64,000 nt of DNA from Euzebyella saccharophila (GCF_014855495.1 NZ_JACYFJ010000008.1:113184-177183); one strand, 5' to 3'. Numbered from the stretch's first letter, positions 52,337-61,614 are shown. The notes: generated from the sequence alone by a model not told the origin. Program-made: numbers and translations.

Positions 52337-53833
52337 TTAGGGGGATAGTTGTTTATAGCTCAATACGTGTTTTTCTAAGATCGCGCCCGTCTCATCTATT
52401 AATCGAAAAATGATTTCAGGTTTTTTTCTTTTGGTGTTAAAGGTGAATTCCCCAAAAGCTTTTAGTCCCAAACCATCATAACCAAAAAGCTGGTGGCTAT
52501 TATCTTCTGCCATGGCTGGCGGACCGGGAACGCCGCCCATACTGGCAACTTCAAATTCATGAAATTCAAAGCCGGAAGGTTGAGGAAGGGTAAAGGCCCT
52601 GGCCCCATGTCGATCACCACTGATCAACAAAACCCCATTTATTTTTTCTTGTTCGATGAGGCTGAAAATTTCTTCCCTGGCTTTGGTGTCCCAGGTACCC
52701 CAAGAGTCCTTGGCCTTGGTTACGTAGTCGCTCCACATAGTTCCGCTCGAAATTATCTTGAATTTAGAAGTAGATTTTTGAAGCACCTTTTTGAGCCATG
52801 TCATTTGTTCCTCGCCCAAATAAGACCCATAACGACCTCTTTTCTTTAAATCGCGACAAGAACGGGTGTCTAGCATGATGATTTCTACATCACCTATTTG
52901 CGTGTTGAAGTAAATACCTTCGCCCAGATTTTTTGGATTGTTCCAATTATCCCGCCACAGGGTGCGCAAGCTGTCCCTGTCTTCCTCTGTTACTCCTTTT
53001 GGTAAGCCACTAAGGTCGTTATTGAGGTAATCATGATCGTCCCAGCCGGCATATAGAGGTATGTGGGTAGCCAATTTTTTGAAAGCAGGGGCCACATCAC
53101 GCAACAAATAGTCAGCTCGGTGAAGTCCCCATTGGGTATCGCGGTCGTCTACGGCCAAATCGCCCAACAATAGCATGGCGGTAGGTTCTCTGTCTAAAAT
53201 TGTTTCGATGAGGTTGGGATTGTGCAGGCCTATTTTATGAAAGCCCGAAGAAAAGGCAATTCTCGTTTCGGTTTTTGTACCCTCTTTAGGAACGGTTTTA
53301 AAACGGCCATTAGCTACCAGTTTGTTATCGCTTAAAATCTCATATTTATAGAAGGTTGCAGAATGCAATTTATCGACCTTTATCCGGTAGGTCTCACCTG
53401 GTTTTTTATGTTTAAAGGGATAGGAATTGACCAGTGTTCCTGATGCGGTATGGATATTTAACTGTAAAGGTTCAAGGTGGGCAGGTCGCAACCAGAAGGT
53501 AATTCCATCGGGTTGTACATCACCGAGCATGGGGCCACTGATCAAATCAATTTGATGTTTTTCTGTCAATGCAATGAATTTCGGATCGGTAAAAGCTGCT
53601 TTTTCTTGCTCGAAAATTGTACGTGATTCCAAATAAAAGGCCAATATGTTGCTTTTAGGTTGGCCGTAACTTTCTAAAAGTAGACTGTCAATGTAAGGCG
53701 TGCCTTGGTGTGCTTGCTTAAGGGTGATGTGGTGGCGGGGTTTTACTTCGAGAGATTTTTGACCGAGGGCTGTTTCTATCAAGGAAAGGAAACAAAGTAC
53801 AATTAGGTAATTATATATGCTGAAACATTTCAT
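52337..53833 (-). CDS. PhoD-like metallophosphatase
   Basis: This 498-residue protein has a signal peptide ending near ALGQK. The N-terminal beta domain (about 80-190, TFWLRPAHLEPLQLNIHTA) is followed by the phosphoesterase core. Metal-binding motifs are LLLGDLAVDDRDTQW, GWDDHDYLNND, IMLDTRSCRD and ISGDRHGAR. The family is alkaline phosphatase D, though many homologues hydrolyse phosphodiesters; the substrate is unknown. The start ATG is followed by FSIYNYLIVLC. Confidence 0.86.
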   Translation of the reverse strand: MKCFSIYNYLIVLCFLSLIETALGQKSLEVKPRHHITLKQAHQGTPYIDSLLLESYGQPKSNILAFYLESRTIFEQEKAAFTDPKFIALTEKHQIDLISGPMLGDVQPDGITFWLRPAHLEPLQLNIHTASGTLVNSYPFKHKKPGETYRIKVDKLHSATFYKYEILSDNKLVANGRFKTVPKEGTKTETRIAFSSGFHKIGLHNPNLIETILDREPTAMLLLGDLAVDDRDTQWGLHRADYLLRDVAPAFKKLATHIPLYAGWDDHDYLNNDLSGLPKGVTEEDRDSLRTLWRDNWNNPKNLGEGIYFNTQIGDVEIIMLDTRSCRDLKKRGRYGSYLGEEQMTWLKKVLQKSTSKFKIISSGTMWSDYVTKAKDSWGTWDTKAREEIFSLIEQEKINGVLLISGDRHGARAFTLPQPSGFEFHEFEVASMGGVPGPPAMAEDNSHQLFGYDGLGLKAFGEFTFNTKRKKPEIIFRLIDETGAILEKHVLSYKQLSP

Positions 53834-54036
53834 TGGCTAGTTTACTTTTAGGGGACTTTCCGTTTCTTCCTTCTATCCACCAAAAGTAACCGTACATATG
53901 ATGGGTTACTACAGCTTGGTTTCATGCTTGGTAAGGTAGTTGGTTAATACTGCTTCTAAGGTAAGCAAGAAATCAGAAAAAATACTTAGGCTATTAAGTG
54001 TGACCAATGGAGTATCCTTTATTTTGTAAATCAATT

Positions 54037-54615
54037 CTATTTGAGGTGCTCTCCCAGATCTTCTACCTTTTGCAACCATTTATTACGATATGATTCCTTC
54101 GATAGACGAATAGGGCCTATGGCCGTGATTTTTACGGATTTTACGCCTATGAATTGCAGGGTCTGCTTTTTCATTGCTTTGTGAGACGGACTCCCATTAA
54201 ACAGTCTGTAATACCAAGCAGGTTGGTCCATGGTAGTTATCAGACGGGCTGTTTTACCGGTAAACAGTTTATCCCACCAAAGGGAACCTTCCCTTTTTTG
54301 AAAGGCGAAGCCCGGTAATAGGACCCGGTCTAAAAACCCTTTCATAAGAGCGGGAACGGAGCCCCACCATACCGGATAGACCCATACCAAATGATCGGCC
54401 CATTTCAACATTTTTTGGGCTTGCAGCAAATCGGGTTCCAATTCGGTACGCTGCCGGTAGCCAAATTGGAGATTGGGATTAAAGTTGAGGTCTCGAATAT
54501 GGATGACCTTGGTTTCAGCGCCCGACTTTTGAGCTCCTTTAAAATAGGCATCTGCAAGGGCGGCATTAAAACTTTCGGCATCGGGGTGGCCGTTGATGAT
54601 CAGTATTTTTTTCAT
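54037..54615 (-). CDS. NAD(P)H-dependent quinone oxidoreductase (flavodoxin-like)
   Basis: This 192-residue protein starts with KKILIINGHPDAESFNAAL, the flavodoxin-like FMN/FAD-binding loop. Further motifs are ADHLVWVYPVWWGSVPALMKG and RVLLPGFAF. It belongs to the NAD(P)H:quinone oxidoreductase/KefF-type group. It precedes a small membrane protein and a Crp-type regulator gene, in the same direction. It may be a redox-response enzyme. Confidence 0.87.
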   Translation of the reverse strand: MKKILIINGHPDAESFNAALADAYFKGAQKSGAETKVIHIRDLNFNPNLQFGYRQRTELEPDLLQAQKMLKWADHLVWVYPVWWGSVPALMKGFLDRVLLPGFAFQKREGSLWWDKLFTGKTARLITTMDQPAWYYRLFNGSPSHKAMKKQTLQFIGVKSVKITAIGPIRLSKESYRNKWLQKVEDLGEHLK

Positions 54616-54628
54616 AGTCTGAAAATGT

Positions 54629-54961
54629 TTAGAGTAAGAACTTTAGCTTTTTCTCAAAAAGGGTATGGGTGAGATTGTTTTGAAGAAAAAAGTGATAGCA
54701 AATAAAACAGAGTGGCAGGCTGAGGGAGATGGTACAAACAACAAACGTGATGACACCGCCAAAAGTGGCCAATACTTGGGTGCCGCGTTGCCCCATAAAA
54801 GCCAAGCGTTCCAGATGGGTAGTAAGATAAATTTGTACGGCGCTACTATACCCATAAAATCGAATAAAAGTTTCGTAAAGCAGCCAAGCAGGGTACAACC
54901 ACTTGCGGATGGTTGCCCACCATGGCCCCCAAATAGATGGCGGAGTTCGTTTTTCTTCCAT
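54629..54961 (-). CDS. Small membrane protein of unknown function
   Basis: This 110-residue protein has an N-terminal hydrophilic stretch rich in Trp and Tyr, then a membrane segment near 65-94 (VLATFGGVITFVVCTISLSL and LCFICYHFF). The gene sits 13 nt upstream of the oxidoreductase gene, in the same direction. The opposite strand also has an open frame of 136 codons, which I regard as a shadow. No family is known. Confidence 0.5.
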   Translation of the reverse strand: MEEKRTPPSIWGPWWATIRKWLYPAWLLYETFIRFYGYSSAVQIYLTTHLERLAFMGQRGTQVLATFGGVITFVVCTISLSLPLCFICYHFFLQNNLTHTLFEKKLKFLL

Positions 54962-55014
54962 GTTTTCCTTTTTACAAAGGACTTTCTATTGGAAGAAAAT
55001 TCATTTGATATACA

Positions 55015-55596
55015 TCAAATTCGGTACTTGGGGCTGCGAATACGACTCAAAGTCTCTAAGGTGATGCCTAGGTAGGAAGCGATATGGGTCAACGGAACCC
55101 GATTGGTAATAGTGGGATACATGGTCAGTAAATGCCGAAAACGGTCCTCGGCCCTATTGAACTGAATAGCGTTCAGGCGCTCACAGAGCCCTAGTAAGGT
55201 TTCGGTAACCACCTCCCGAATAAACCGCTCAAATTCGTGGTGTGCCTGGGTCATTTGATCCATTTGGTCTTTGGTGAATTCGAGTACGGTGGCATCTTCC
55301 AAAAACTCTACGTAGTGCGGACTCGGTTTATCGCTAAAAAAGCTCACTATAGGGGCCATAAACTGATGTTCGAACGTAAACCAATCCGAGATATCCTTCC
55401 CATCTTTGAGATAGTAGGCCCGGCCACACCCCTCTAAAATCAAGAAGGCCTTTTTGGAATACTGTCCTTCACGTACCACCACATCGCCCTTCTTATAAAA
55501 GCCCATTGTAGCATGTTCTAAAAAGGCTTGTTTACATTCCGATGACAGAGGTGCGTAACTTTTCTCTAGTTGTTGAAAGACAAGATCAGGGTTCAT
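55015..55596 (-). CDS. Crp/Fnr-family regulator
   Basis: From ATG 55596 the protein has 193 residues. It has the cyclic-nucleotide-binding beta-roll (GFYKKGDVVVREGQYSKKAFLILEG) and the C-terminal helix VPLTHIASYLGITLETLSRIR. It is in the same family as the regulator at 38940-39536. An upstream codon at 55629 would add 11 residues without known homology and is less likely. It lies upstream of the oxidoreductase pair, which it may control. Confidence 0.86.
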   Translation of the reverse strand: MNPDLVFQQLEKSYAPLSSECKQAFLEHATMGFYKKGDVVVREGQYSKKAFLILEGCGRAYYLKDGKDISDWFTFEHQFMAPIVSFFSDKPSPHYVEFLEDATVLEFTKDQMDQMTQAHHEFERFIREVVTETLLGLCERLNAIQFNRAEDRFRHLLTMYPTITNRVPLTHIASYLGITLETLSRIRSPKYRI

Positions 55597-55716
55597 AGAA
55601 ATAGCAATAAAGCCAGATAACCTGTACAAGATAGCATATTCTTTGAATTGAAGCGCCCTTAGTTTTCTGTAAGTACGGTGAGCTTTAAAGTAATAAGGGT
55701 TATATAAAATTTCTTG

Positions 55717-56733
55717 CTAGTTGTTCCAGTTAAGGGGGTAGTCCGCTTCTGTATATCCAATGACCCAAGGCCAATAGTTAGGTTCTTTTACCCCGTGAAA
55801 CCAAAAGCGTATTTTGCCATTATGAATAATACCATCGGGAGCGGTCACTTCATTGTCCCAATCAAATTGTGGCGTAACGATTGCTTCCGGATAAATCTCA
55901 TATCCCCTTGCAAAAGACATGGACCGGGCGATGCCAATACTTTTGTCCGTAGAAAAGGGAATGTACCATAATCCATCGTCTGCTTTGATCAAACTGGCTT
56001 CGTTGATATCGGGACTATAAGTTACGTCCGAGCCAATGAGAATGGGATTTTCGATTTTCGTCCACTGAATTCCATCAGCGGAAGTGGCCCCCAAAATCTT
56101 GATACCCGCATTACTACCGGTCCAGTTATCGGTTACGTTCCAACCGGCATAAATCATGTAATAGGTACCATTTTCGTATACCACACCAGGACTGGTCATG
56201 GCATGCCGGTCATGGGTGTTAGCATTGCCGGTGTCACGGGTAATAATGGGTTGTTCCAAACTTTCTGCCACCCTGTTGAAATCGATTCCATTGGATGAAA
56301 TGGCCATCCCTATTTCGTAGTTCTCCACATGCGGATTGTCACTCTCATCTTCCCTATAACCGGAATAGTACATTTTGTAGGTATTGGCTACTTTAATAAC
56401 TTCTACGGTTTCTAGGGTATTATCCCAAGCATCAGGGCGTCGGGATAGGGAGATATAGTCGGTTGACTGATTGTTGGGTCGGTTCCAGCTATTGCCATTA
56501 TCCGTTGAAAAGGCCACTCCAATACCCTCTTCGGCAGAATAGTACATAAAAAGGGTGTCGTTCGCCATTAAAATAGATGGGTCTGCTGCCAGCCCAAAAG
56601 GGCTCTCATAAACAGGATGTTCGCTTCGTGTAAATAGAGATGTTTCTTGGGGTTCCGAAGTGTCTGGGTCATCGCTGGAACAAGCGGTAAGTACCAAAAA
56701 AATAAGGAAGATAAAACTTGAAATCCGCGTCAT
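55717..56733 (-). CDS. GH43/GH130-like five-bladed propeller lipoprotein
   Basis: This 338-residue lipoprotein has its lipid Cys in the box LTAC (near residue 18). The rest resembles the five-bladed beta-propeller of glycoside hydrolase families 43/130: FGLAADPSILMANDTLFMYY, MTSPGVVYENGTYYMIYAGW and NEASLIKADDGLWYIPFS. The catalytic acids are not assigned with certainty. It is probably a surface polysaccharide-processing protein; family-level identity would need a search. Confidence 0.65.
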   Translation of the reverse strand: MTRISSFIFLIFLVLTACSSDDPDTSEPQETSLFTRSEHPVYESPFGLAADPSILMANDTLFMYYSAEEGIGVAFSTDNGNSWNRPNNQSTDYISLSRRPDAWDNTLETVEVIKVANTYKMYYSGYREDESDNPHVENYEIGMAISSNGIDFNRVAESLEQPIITRDTGNANTHDRHAMTSPGVVYENGTYYMIYAGWNVTDNWTGSNAGIKILGATSADGIQWTKIENPILIGSDVTYSPDINEASLIKADDGLWYIPFSTDKSIGIARSMSFARGYEIYPEAIVTPQFDWDNEVTAPDGIIHNGKIRFWFHGVKEPNYWPWVIGYTEADYPLNWNN

Positions 56734-56755
56734 AACCGGGCCTGTTCTTGGTAAT

Positions 56756-57502
56756 CTATTTGTTTCTTATGTAAATGTGTCGAATCTTGTTTTCTCCGGT
56801 TTCTTTCTCTTCTATTTCAAATTCGCCTATTTCCTTGATTAAGGGAAACAACTTGGGGAAACCATAATTTCTTGAATCGAAGTCGGTTTTCTTTTTGAGA
56901 ATGTAATTGCCCAAGGCACCGAGAAAGGCCCATCCATTTTCATCTGAAATTTCATCGACACTTTCTTTGATAAGGGTAATGATATCGCTGTCTATCTGAT
57001 TAACGCTAGAAGCCTCGCTTTTTGCGACCTTTTTGCCCTTGTTGTTAGACGTCGGTTTTACGTTTTTGTTTTTCTTTAGTATCTCAAGGTAAATGAATTT
57101 GTCACAAGCTGTTATAAAGGGTTTTGGGGTTTTTTTCTCACCAAGACCGATTACGAACATACCGGCTTCTCTGAGGCGGGTGGCGAGTTTGGTAAAATCG
57201 CTATCGCTTGATACGATACAGAAGCCGCCAACTTTTTTAGAATAGAGCAAATCCATTGCGTCAATAATGAGGGCACTGTCACTGGAGTTTTTTCCGGAAG
57301 TATAACTGTATTGTTGTATGGGGGTAATGGCATTTTCTAATAACACGTTTTTCCAACCGTTAACGGTTGGTTTGGTCCAGTCTGCATAAATTCTTTTGAT
57401 GGTGGGATTCCCATATTTGGCAATTTCATCAAGCATTTCCTTCACATTGGCGTGGGTAATATTATCGGCATCGATCAGCACGGCCAATTTTTCATCTTTC
57501 AT
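56756..57502 (-). CDS. NYN-domain protein with OST-HTH/LOTUS-like C-terminus
   Basis: From ATG 57502 the protein has 248 residues. The N-terminal NYN (PIN-like) nuclease domain carries the acidic residues of KLAVLIDADNI, SALIIDAMDLLY and CIVSSDSDFTKLATRLREAG. The C-terminal region (about 170-245) looks like an OST-HTH/LOTUS winged helix, WAFLGALGNYILKKKTDFDS. Such proteins are RNA-targeting in other organisms. It lies alone between minus-strand genes. Confidence 0.85.
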   Translation of the reverse strand: MKDEKLAVLIDADNITHANVKEMLDEIAKYGNPTIKRIYADWTKPTVNGWKNVLLENAITPIQQYSYTSGKNSSDSALIIDAMDLLYSKKVGGFCIVSSDSDFTKLATRLREAGMFVIGLGEKKTPKPFITACDKFIYLEILKKNKNVKPTSNNKGKKVAKSEASSVNQIDSDIITLIKESVDEISDENGWAFLGALGNYILKKKTDFDSRNYGFPKLFPLIKEIGEFEIEEKETGENKIRHIYIRNK

Positions 57503-57698
57503 AATCACTTTGATTTTATAGCCCGCAACATTCGCTTAGTAAGTATTTGACGTACGTAGGGCATTGGTAGTGTGTAATTCTTAGCAAGTTACACATAATT
57601 GGAAGGTTCTGGTTCCTCGATATAGGTTTTGTGAGTTTCTTGTGATAAATAGTTTGACAATCACAAGCTTCGCTATTTTAGTGCGGTACTATGTGAGG

Positions 57699-58166
57699 TC
57701 AATCCCATATATTGGGCCTATCAATATTCATGGTCCTTAAATAGGACATAAATTGGCCTGCATGCACAGATTCGTGATAGCCTATTCTTAACAAATAGGT
57801 TGCAAGGTTTTTGCTTTCTCCATTTCCGGGATGGATAATAGCGGTTTCGCTAAGTTGCTTATCTGAAAATTGCTGAATACTGGCTAAAAAAGTTTTTCGG
57901 TGTGGTTCGGCAAATTCAAGTTCTTCTTCCAAATTGGTAATGGGGCGATTCTTCCAAGGCGTCTTATAGTTTTCCATAGATTCCCCATTGATAATCATAT
58001 TCCAACCGTAATCCGCTTCCAACACATGACGGATCAATTCCCCTGCACTCATGGCGTTGGGGTCAGGTTTCCAGTGAAATTGGTCATCAGGTAGGGCACG
58101 CCAGAGAATGATGCTCCTCCTTCTGATTTCCGACAAGTTTAAAATAATCAATTCTGATTGGGTCAT
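57699..58166 (-). CDS. DinB-family protein
   Basis: This 155-residue four-helix bundle has the conserved His residues of the DinB/YfiT metal site. Motifs are MSAGELIRHVLEADYGWNMI (His48) and GYHESVHAGQFMSYLRTM (His in YHESVH and HAGQF). DinB-fold enzymes in other groups are metal-dependent transferases (for example bacillithiol transferases). It is preceded by an NYN gene and followed by an alpha/beta hydrolase gene on the same strand. Confidence 0.87.
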   Translation of the reverse strand: MTQSELIILNLSEIRRRSIILWRALPDDQFHWKPDPNAMSAGELIRHVLEADYGWNMIINGESMENYKTPWKNRPITNLEEELEFAEPHRKTFLASIQQFSDKQLSETAIIHPGNGESKNLATYLLRIGYHESVHAGQFMSYLRTMNIDRPNIWD

Positions 58167-58255
58167 ATGTAACTTTTAAATAACTTCCTTTAAATGTTAA
58201 AAAATAAATAGGCTATCACTTTTGATGGTGGTTGGACTTAGGAGTCGTCACCTTT

Positions 58256-59122
58256 TCACTCCACAAGAATACCTTGCAACTCCTCGTTAAACCGTTCCGG
58301 GGCTTCCATATTCAACAGATGGGCAACGTTAGGCAGGATTATTTTTTTGGAGTGGGGAATTCGGACGTGATATTCTTCTGCAATCAGTAGAATGTCTTCC
58401 GCATCCTCACTGCCAATAATGATATAGGTGGGCACTTGAATTTCCTCCAGCCGATTGCGGGCAGGAATGCTGTCTAAGGCGGACCAATCTTCTTGCCAAT
58501 GGTTTCTCATAGTTCTATAAACCATCTTCAAACTACGTTCGTAGAAATCGGGATGTAAATTATTGGGATTTCTTCGCGGACCTACCACCCAGTTCTGGTG
58601 AAACAACTTAGCCGCCCGTAGTGTATCGCCTTTTTTGATGGCTTCTTGTCGCCCTTGGTAATTTTGGAGGGCCACGGAATCCTGAAAATAGTCCCAGCCG
58701 TTAAGTCCGGGAGAGACCAGCACCAGCTTCTCCACTTTCTCCGGGTAATTTAGGGCGAAATCCACGCTCAGCATAGCACCCCAAGAAAGCCCGATTAGGG
58801 TGTATTTTTCGTCAGGAAGTTTTTTTGTAATCTCACGGATAATTTCATGTCCTTTTACCGGCTCTCCGGAAGCAACCGTTTTCCCGTGTCCCAAATCTGA
58901 AAAGCGTATGAGGGTATAGCTATCTTTAAACGCCTCCACCTGGGGTTGCCACATATCCAAATCCAGATAACCTCCATGCACAAAAAGTAGCGGTTTTCCC
59001 TTTCCGGTGGTGCTCAGCTGTATCTTATGCTGTTTAAAATGTAAAAAGCTCTCCGTATCAGCATCGGACTTACCATTGCAAGAAAGCAGGCACAAGATGA
59101 GAAATGTGAGTAGTGTTTTCAC
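58256..59122 (-). CDS. Alpha/beta hydrolase lipoprotein
   Basis: From a GTG start the 288-residue protein has a lipobox LLSC (near residue 15). The alpha/beta hydrolase fold shows the oxyanion HGGYLDLDMWQPQ, nucleophile elbow GLSWGAML (Ser in GLSWG), the acid in IGSEDAEDIL and His in PNVAHLLNM. Similar enzymes include esterases, epoxide hydrolases and dehalogenases; the substrate is unknown. Confidence 0.85.
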   Translation of the reverse strand: MKTLLTFLILCLLSCNGKSDADTESFLHFKQHKIQLSTTGKGKPLLFVHGGYLDLDMWQPQVEAFKDSYTLIRFSDLGHGKTVASGEPVKGHEIIREITKKLPDEKYTLIGLSWGAMLSVDFALNYPEKVEKLVLVSPGLNGWDYFQDSVALQNYQGRQEAIKKGDTLRAAKLFHQNWVVGPRRNPNNLHPDFYERSLKMVYRTMRNHWQEDWSALDSIPARNRLEEIQVPTYIIIGSEDAEDILLIAEEYHVRIPHSKKIILPNVAHLLNMEAPERFNEELQGILVE

Positions 59123-59201
59123 CCAAACATCGTTTAGGCTATCTAAAATACAAAATAGCTATCTGATATCTACCCTAAGTACGCGGATGTTTTTAAGGCA
59201 T

Positions 59202-59825
59202 TCAGTCCACAAGCTTATCCAATTCGGCACCCGTTAGGTGGGGTACATTTCGGGTGATTTTTTCTATATCCCAATCCCACCATTGTAGCTCCAAGAGCTG
59301 GGCGATCACTTCCTCCGAAAACCTTTTTTTGATTTCCTTGGCGGGATTGCCGCCCACAATGGAATAGGGGGCCACGTCTTTTGTTACGGTAGCGTTGGTG
59401 GCAATAATGGCGCCGTCTCCTATGGTCACTCCGGCCATAACGGTCGCATTGTACCCGATCCACACATCATTGCCAATGGTGATATTCCCTTTTTTAGGAT
59501 ATTCCTTGCCGTCCATGGCCTGTTCCCAACCCTTACCGAAAATCGCAAAGGGGTAGGTAGACAAGGAATCTGTAAGGTGATTGGCCCCGTTCATGATAAA
59601 GGTAACGCCGGAAGCAATCATACAGAACTTGCCAATGATCAATTGGTCGCCTATAAAGTCAAAGAGGTATTTGACGTTCTTTTCAAAATTCTCCACGTTT
59701 TCAAAATCATCGTAGTAGGTATAGTCGCCCACAATGATGTTGGGGTTTTTAACGACGTTTTTTAAAAAACAAAGCCGGTCATAATGGGGAAGCGGAAATT
59801 TCGTGTCCTTATCGGGTCCTGTCAT
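59202..59825 (-). CDS. CatB/Vat-type xenobiotic O-acetyltransferase
   Basis: This 207-residue left-handed beta-helix protein belongs to the xenobiotic acetyltransferase group. Features are VGDYTYYDDFENVENFEKN, the conserved MNGANH with the catalytic His, and hexapeptide strands GNITIGNDVWIGYNATVMAG and VTIGDGAIIATNATVTKDV, then PYSIVGGNPAKEIK. In this family some members inactivate streptogramins or chloramphenicol, but resistance cannot be claimed from sequence. Confidence 0.88.
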   Translation of the reverse strand: MTGPDKDTKFPLPHYDRLCFLKNVVKNPNIIVGDYTYYDDFENVENFEKNVKYLFDFIGDQLIIGKFCMIASGVTFIMNGANHLTDSLSTYPFAIFGKGWEQAMDGKEYPKKGNITIGNDVWIGYNATVMAGVTIGDGAIIATNATVTKDVAPYSIVGGNPAKEIKKRFSEEVIAQLLELQWWDWDIEKITRNVPHLTGAELDKLVD

Positions 59826-59992
59826 TGGGGTTGGATTTTGAAGTGATTTGTAGAAGGCGGTTATTGTGTTTAAATGTAGTGTAAAATGGGCTTCGGCTCA
59901 ACAACTTAAAACAACAAAAAGCTCAAAAAATAGTAGAAAATAATAAGCGTTGGAGAAAGGCTTTTTCCAAGAGATGTTGATAACAAACCTTT

Positions 59993-60286
59993 TTATTTCG
60001 GCAGTTTGTCATTTAGATTTTGTCTGCCAACTATGGCCATGATATCAACCATTTCTCCGTTCAGTTTGTAATAAATACTGTCTACACCACAGATACAACG
60101 TCTATAACCCGGTGCGATATAGTCCACGGATTCGAATGAAAAAGGTCCTTGGGCAATCATGTCGAAATACTCAAAAAATGTTTCAAAATAGCGGTCTGCC
60201 TGGACCATACCAAATTTTTGGACTCCGTACTGGTGAATACGAATTAAGTCGTTTTTTGCCTCGTTGCTAAGGCGGTATTTAGTCAT
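59993..60286 (-). CDS. parE: ParE/RelE-family toxin
   Basis: This 97-residue toxin of type II systems has the ParE fold: RLSNEAKNDLIRIHQYGVQK, ADRYFETFFEYFDMIAQGP and YRRCICGVDSIYYKL. ParE toxins usually inhibit DNA gyrase; RelE relatives cleave mRNA. The antitoxin gene upstream overlaps by 8 nt. It is cytoplasmic and only the neighbour is needed for its control. Confidence 0.9.
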   Translation of the reverse strand: MTKYRLSNEAKNDLIRIHQYGVQKFGMVQADRYFETFFEYFDMIAQGPFSFESVDYIAPGYRRCICGVDSIYYKLNGEMVDIMAIVGRQNLNDKLPK

Positions 60287-60518
60287 TTAATAACGACTTT
60301 GATTGCGCCAGAATACTTTCTTTAGAGTCATTCGTAAAACCGCTGTTTTCAGCTTTTTCAAGTTTTGCCCGAACCCAATCAATTTGAACTTGCTGTTTTC
60401 GGGCTTGCCGGATCAAATCATTGACCACCTCACTTTTGCTGGAATACTCCATGCTTTCCACTTGGTGTTTTAACCATTCGTCATTGGGTTTGGTAAAAGA
60501 AATACTTTGCCTTGCCAT
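60279..60518 (-). CDS. parD: ParD-family antitoxin
   Basis: This 79-residue ribbon-helix-helix antitoxin starts with the DNA-binding strand ARQSISFTKPNDEWLKHQVES, with the conserved SKSEVVNDLIRQARKQQ. The C-terminal half is a helix for binding the toxin. It overlaps parE by 8 nt, and a perfect 22-bp palindrome lies 10 nt before its ATG. Confidence 0.92.
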   Translation of the reverse strand: MARQSISFTKPNDEWLKHQVESMEYSSKSEVVNDLIRQARKQQVQIDWVRAKLEKAENSGFTNDSKESILAQSKSLLND

Positions 60519-60527
60519 AAGTTATTG

Positions 60528-60549
60528 TTTGGTGTAAAATTACACCAAA
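60528..60549. promoter_or_regulatory. parDE autoregulatory operator
   Basis: TTTGGTGTAA-AA-TTACACCAAA is a perfect inverted repeat with 10-bp arms. It lies 10 nt upstream of the ParD ATG at 60518, where the ribbon-helix-helix antitoxin would bind to repress the operon. Confidence 0.8.
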
Positions 60550-60674
60550 AATGAATCATATACAAAAAAGAGTGAAAACTGCGAAATTTAAAGTTACCTA
60601 CAGTTTAATGTGAACCAGGAGATTAAAAAGCCGGTTGAAGAGACTTAGACTAATCCGTTTTTTTGCTTGTTAGG

Positions 60675-60711
60675 GGCTTGTACACCTGTCCCACTTAGGC
60701 AGAACGGTTAC
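60675..60711. repeat. Cassette 3'-end repeat E1
   Basis: This 37-nt element begins GGCTTGTACACC and ends GAACGGTTAC. It is identical in length and 29 of 37 bases to the element at 61561-61597, which lies in the same place after the next gene. It ends 10 nt before the stop of the gene at 60721. Confidence 0.6.
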
Positions 60712-60720
60712 ACCTATGGG

Positions 60721-61425
60721 CTACCGTTTCAATTCAGTTTGAATCTCTTTATTCAAATCGGTAATTTTCTTTTCTACTAGATTGTAATAATTTAAAACCC
60801 CTTTTCTATTAGCTTTGATTTTCCATAAATAGGTAAGAAACAATTTTTCGTCTATTTCAGATATTTTTAAAGGGAGAATGATTTTTTTTAGTGATTTTGT
60901 CTCGTCAAATTCAAAATTAGGAACTAGAATACGGTTTATCTCTTGAAAGTAATTTTCTTGAAATTGAGTTTCAAAATACTCCTCTTCAAATTTTCTAAGA
61001 ATTTCATATTCACTTTCATACATGGATATTATTTTGCTTCTCAAAGAGTCGTTGACAATTAATTCTAAACCTTTGGATTTTAGAGTTTCATAACCTGATC
61101 TGTTTTGAACAGAAAAAAAATCACGAGTTAAATGAAAGTAATTGATAAGTACGGAGTCAATGGAAATAGAATCATTTTGAATTAATAATTTTTTGAAAAA
61201 ATCAACAGATTTAATTCCATTTTCGTGACCCAGTTTATTGACCTTTACATCTTCCAAGTCTTTTTGAAGACCATTAGCTATTTCTGTTAAAATTTTTTGC
61301 TCAGACTTTCTGTCCTTTCTGTTGTCATTCCAATTATTTAATGCAAAAGCTAAAATAACTGCTATAAAAATTGATAGAAATTCAAATGTGAACTTTTTCC
61401 AGAATTTGGGTTTGATACGCTTCAT
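60721..61425 (-). CDS. DUF6090-like membrane-anchored protein (cassette gene A)
   Basis: From ATG 61425 the protein has 234 residues, with a single N-terminal membrane segment (FTFEFLSIFIAVILAFALNN, about 11-30) followed by WNDNRKDRKSEQ and an all-alpha extracytoplasmic or cytoplasmic domain. This N-terminus is typical of DUF6090 proteins of Bacteroidota. The longer frame back to 61545 runs through the upstream repeat and is rejected. The coding DNA is AT-rich. It is the first of three minus-strand units bounded by related repeats. Confidence 0.65.
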   Translation of the reverse strand: MKRIKPKFWKKFTFEFLSIFIAVILAFALNNWNDNRKDRKSEQKILTEIANGLQKDLEDVKVNKLGHENGIKSVDFFKKLLIQNDSISIDSVLINYFHLTRDFFSVQNRSGYETLKSKGLELIVNDSLRSKIISMYESEYEILRKFEEEYFETQFQENYFQEINRILVPNFEFDETKSLKKIILPLKISEIDEKLFLTYLWKIKANRKGVLNYYNLVEKKITDLNKEIQTELKR

Positions 61426-61465
61426 TAACTTTTTCAAAATTTGTACCAGCACAGGTCTTTGTGAA

Positions 61466-61517
61466 GTCGTGCGTTTGTTTTTGGTTGTCGTAACTAAAAG
61501 TACATAAAAAAGAAAAA
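61466..61517. repeat. Cassette 5'-end repeat, copy 1 (with a minus-strand promoter)
   Basis: This sequence begins GTCGTGCGTTTG and matches copies 2 and 3 (62065-62142 and 63502-63575). On the minus strand it carries TACTTTTAG (61494-61502) with TTTG 18 nt upstream (61521-61524), a Bacteroidota-type promoter for the gene at 60721-61425. Confidence 0.6.
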
Positions 61518-61560
61518 CCGCAAAGAGCGGCTTATTTGAGTTCATGGTTTTAGTTTTACA

Positions 61561-61597
61561 GGCTCGTGCACTTGGCCGACTTCGACGGAACGGTTAC
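61561..61597. repeat. Cassette 3'-end repeat E2
   Basis: GGCTCGTGCACTTGG to GAACGGTTAC, 37 nt, aligned with E1 at 78% identity without gaps. It follows the gene at 61615-62016 in its direction of transcription. Confidence 0.6.
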
Positions 61598-61614
61598 CAG
61601 TATTGATGGTTTTT

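Noticed and set aside
54665..55075. 136-codon plus-strand frame opposite the membrane-protein gene
   Set aside because: It overlaps two minus-strand genes and has low-complexity, unrecognised content.
61426..61545. 40-codon N-terminal extension of the DUF6090-like protein
   Set aside because: It is translated from the repeat copy 1 and its promoter; the family start is at 61425.
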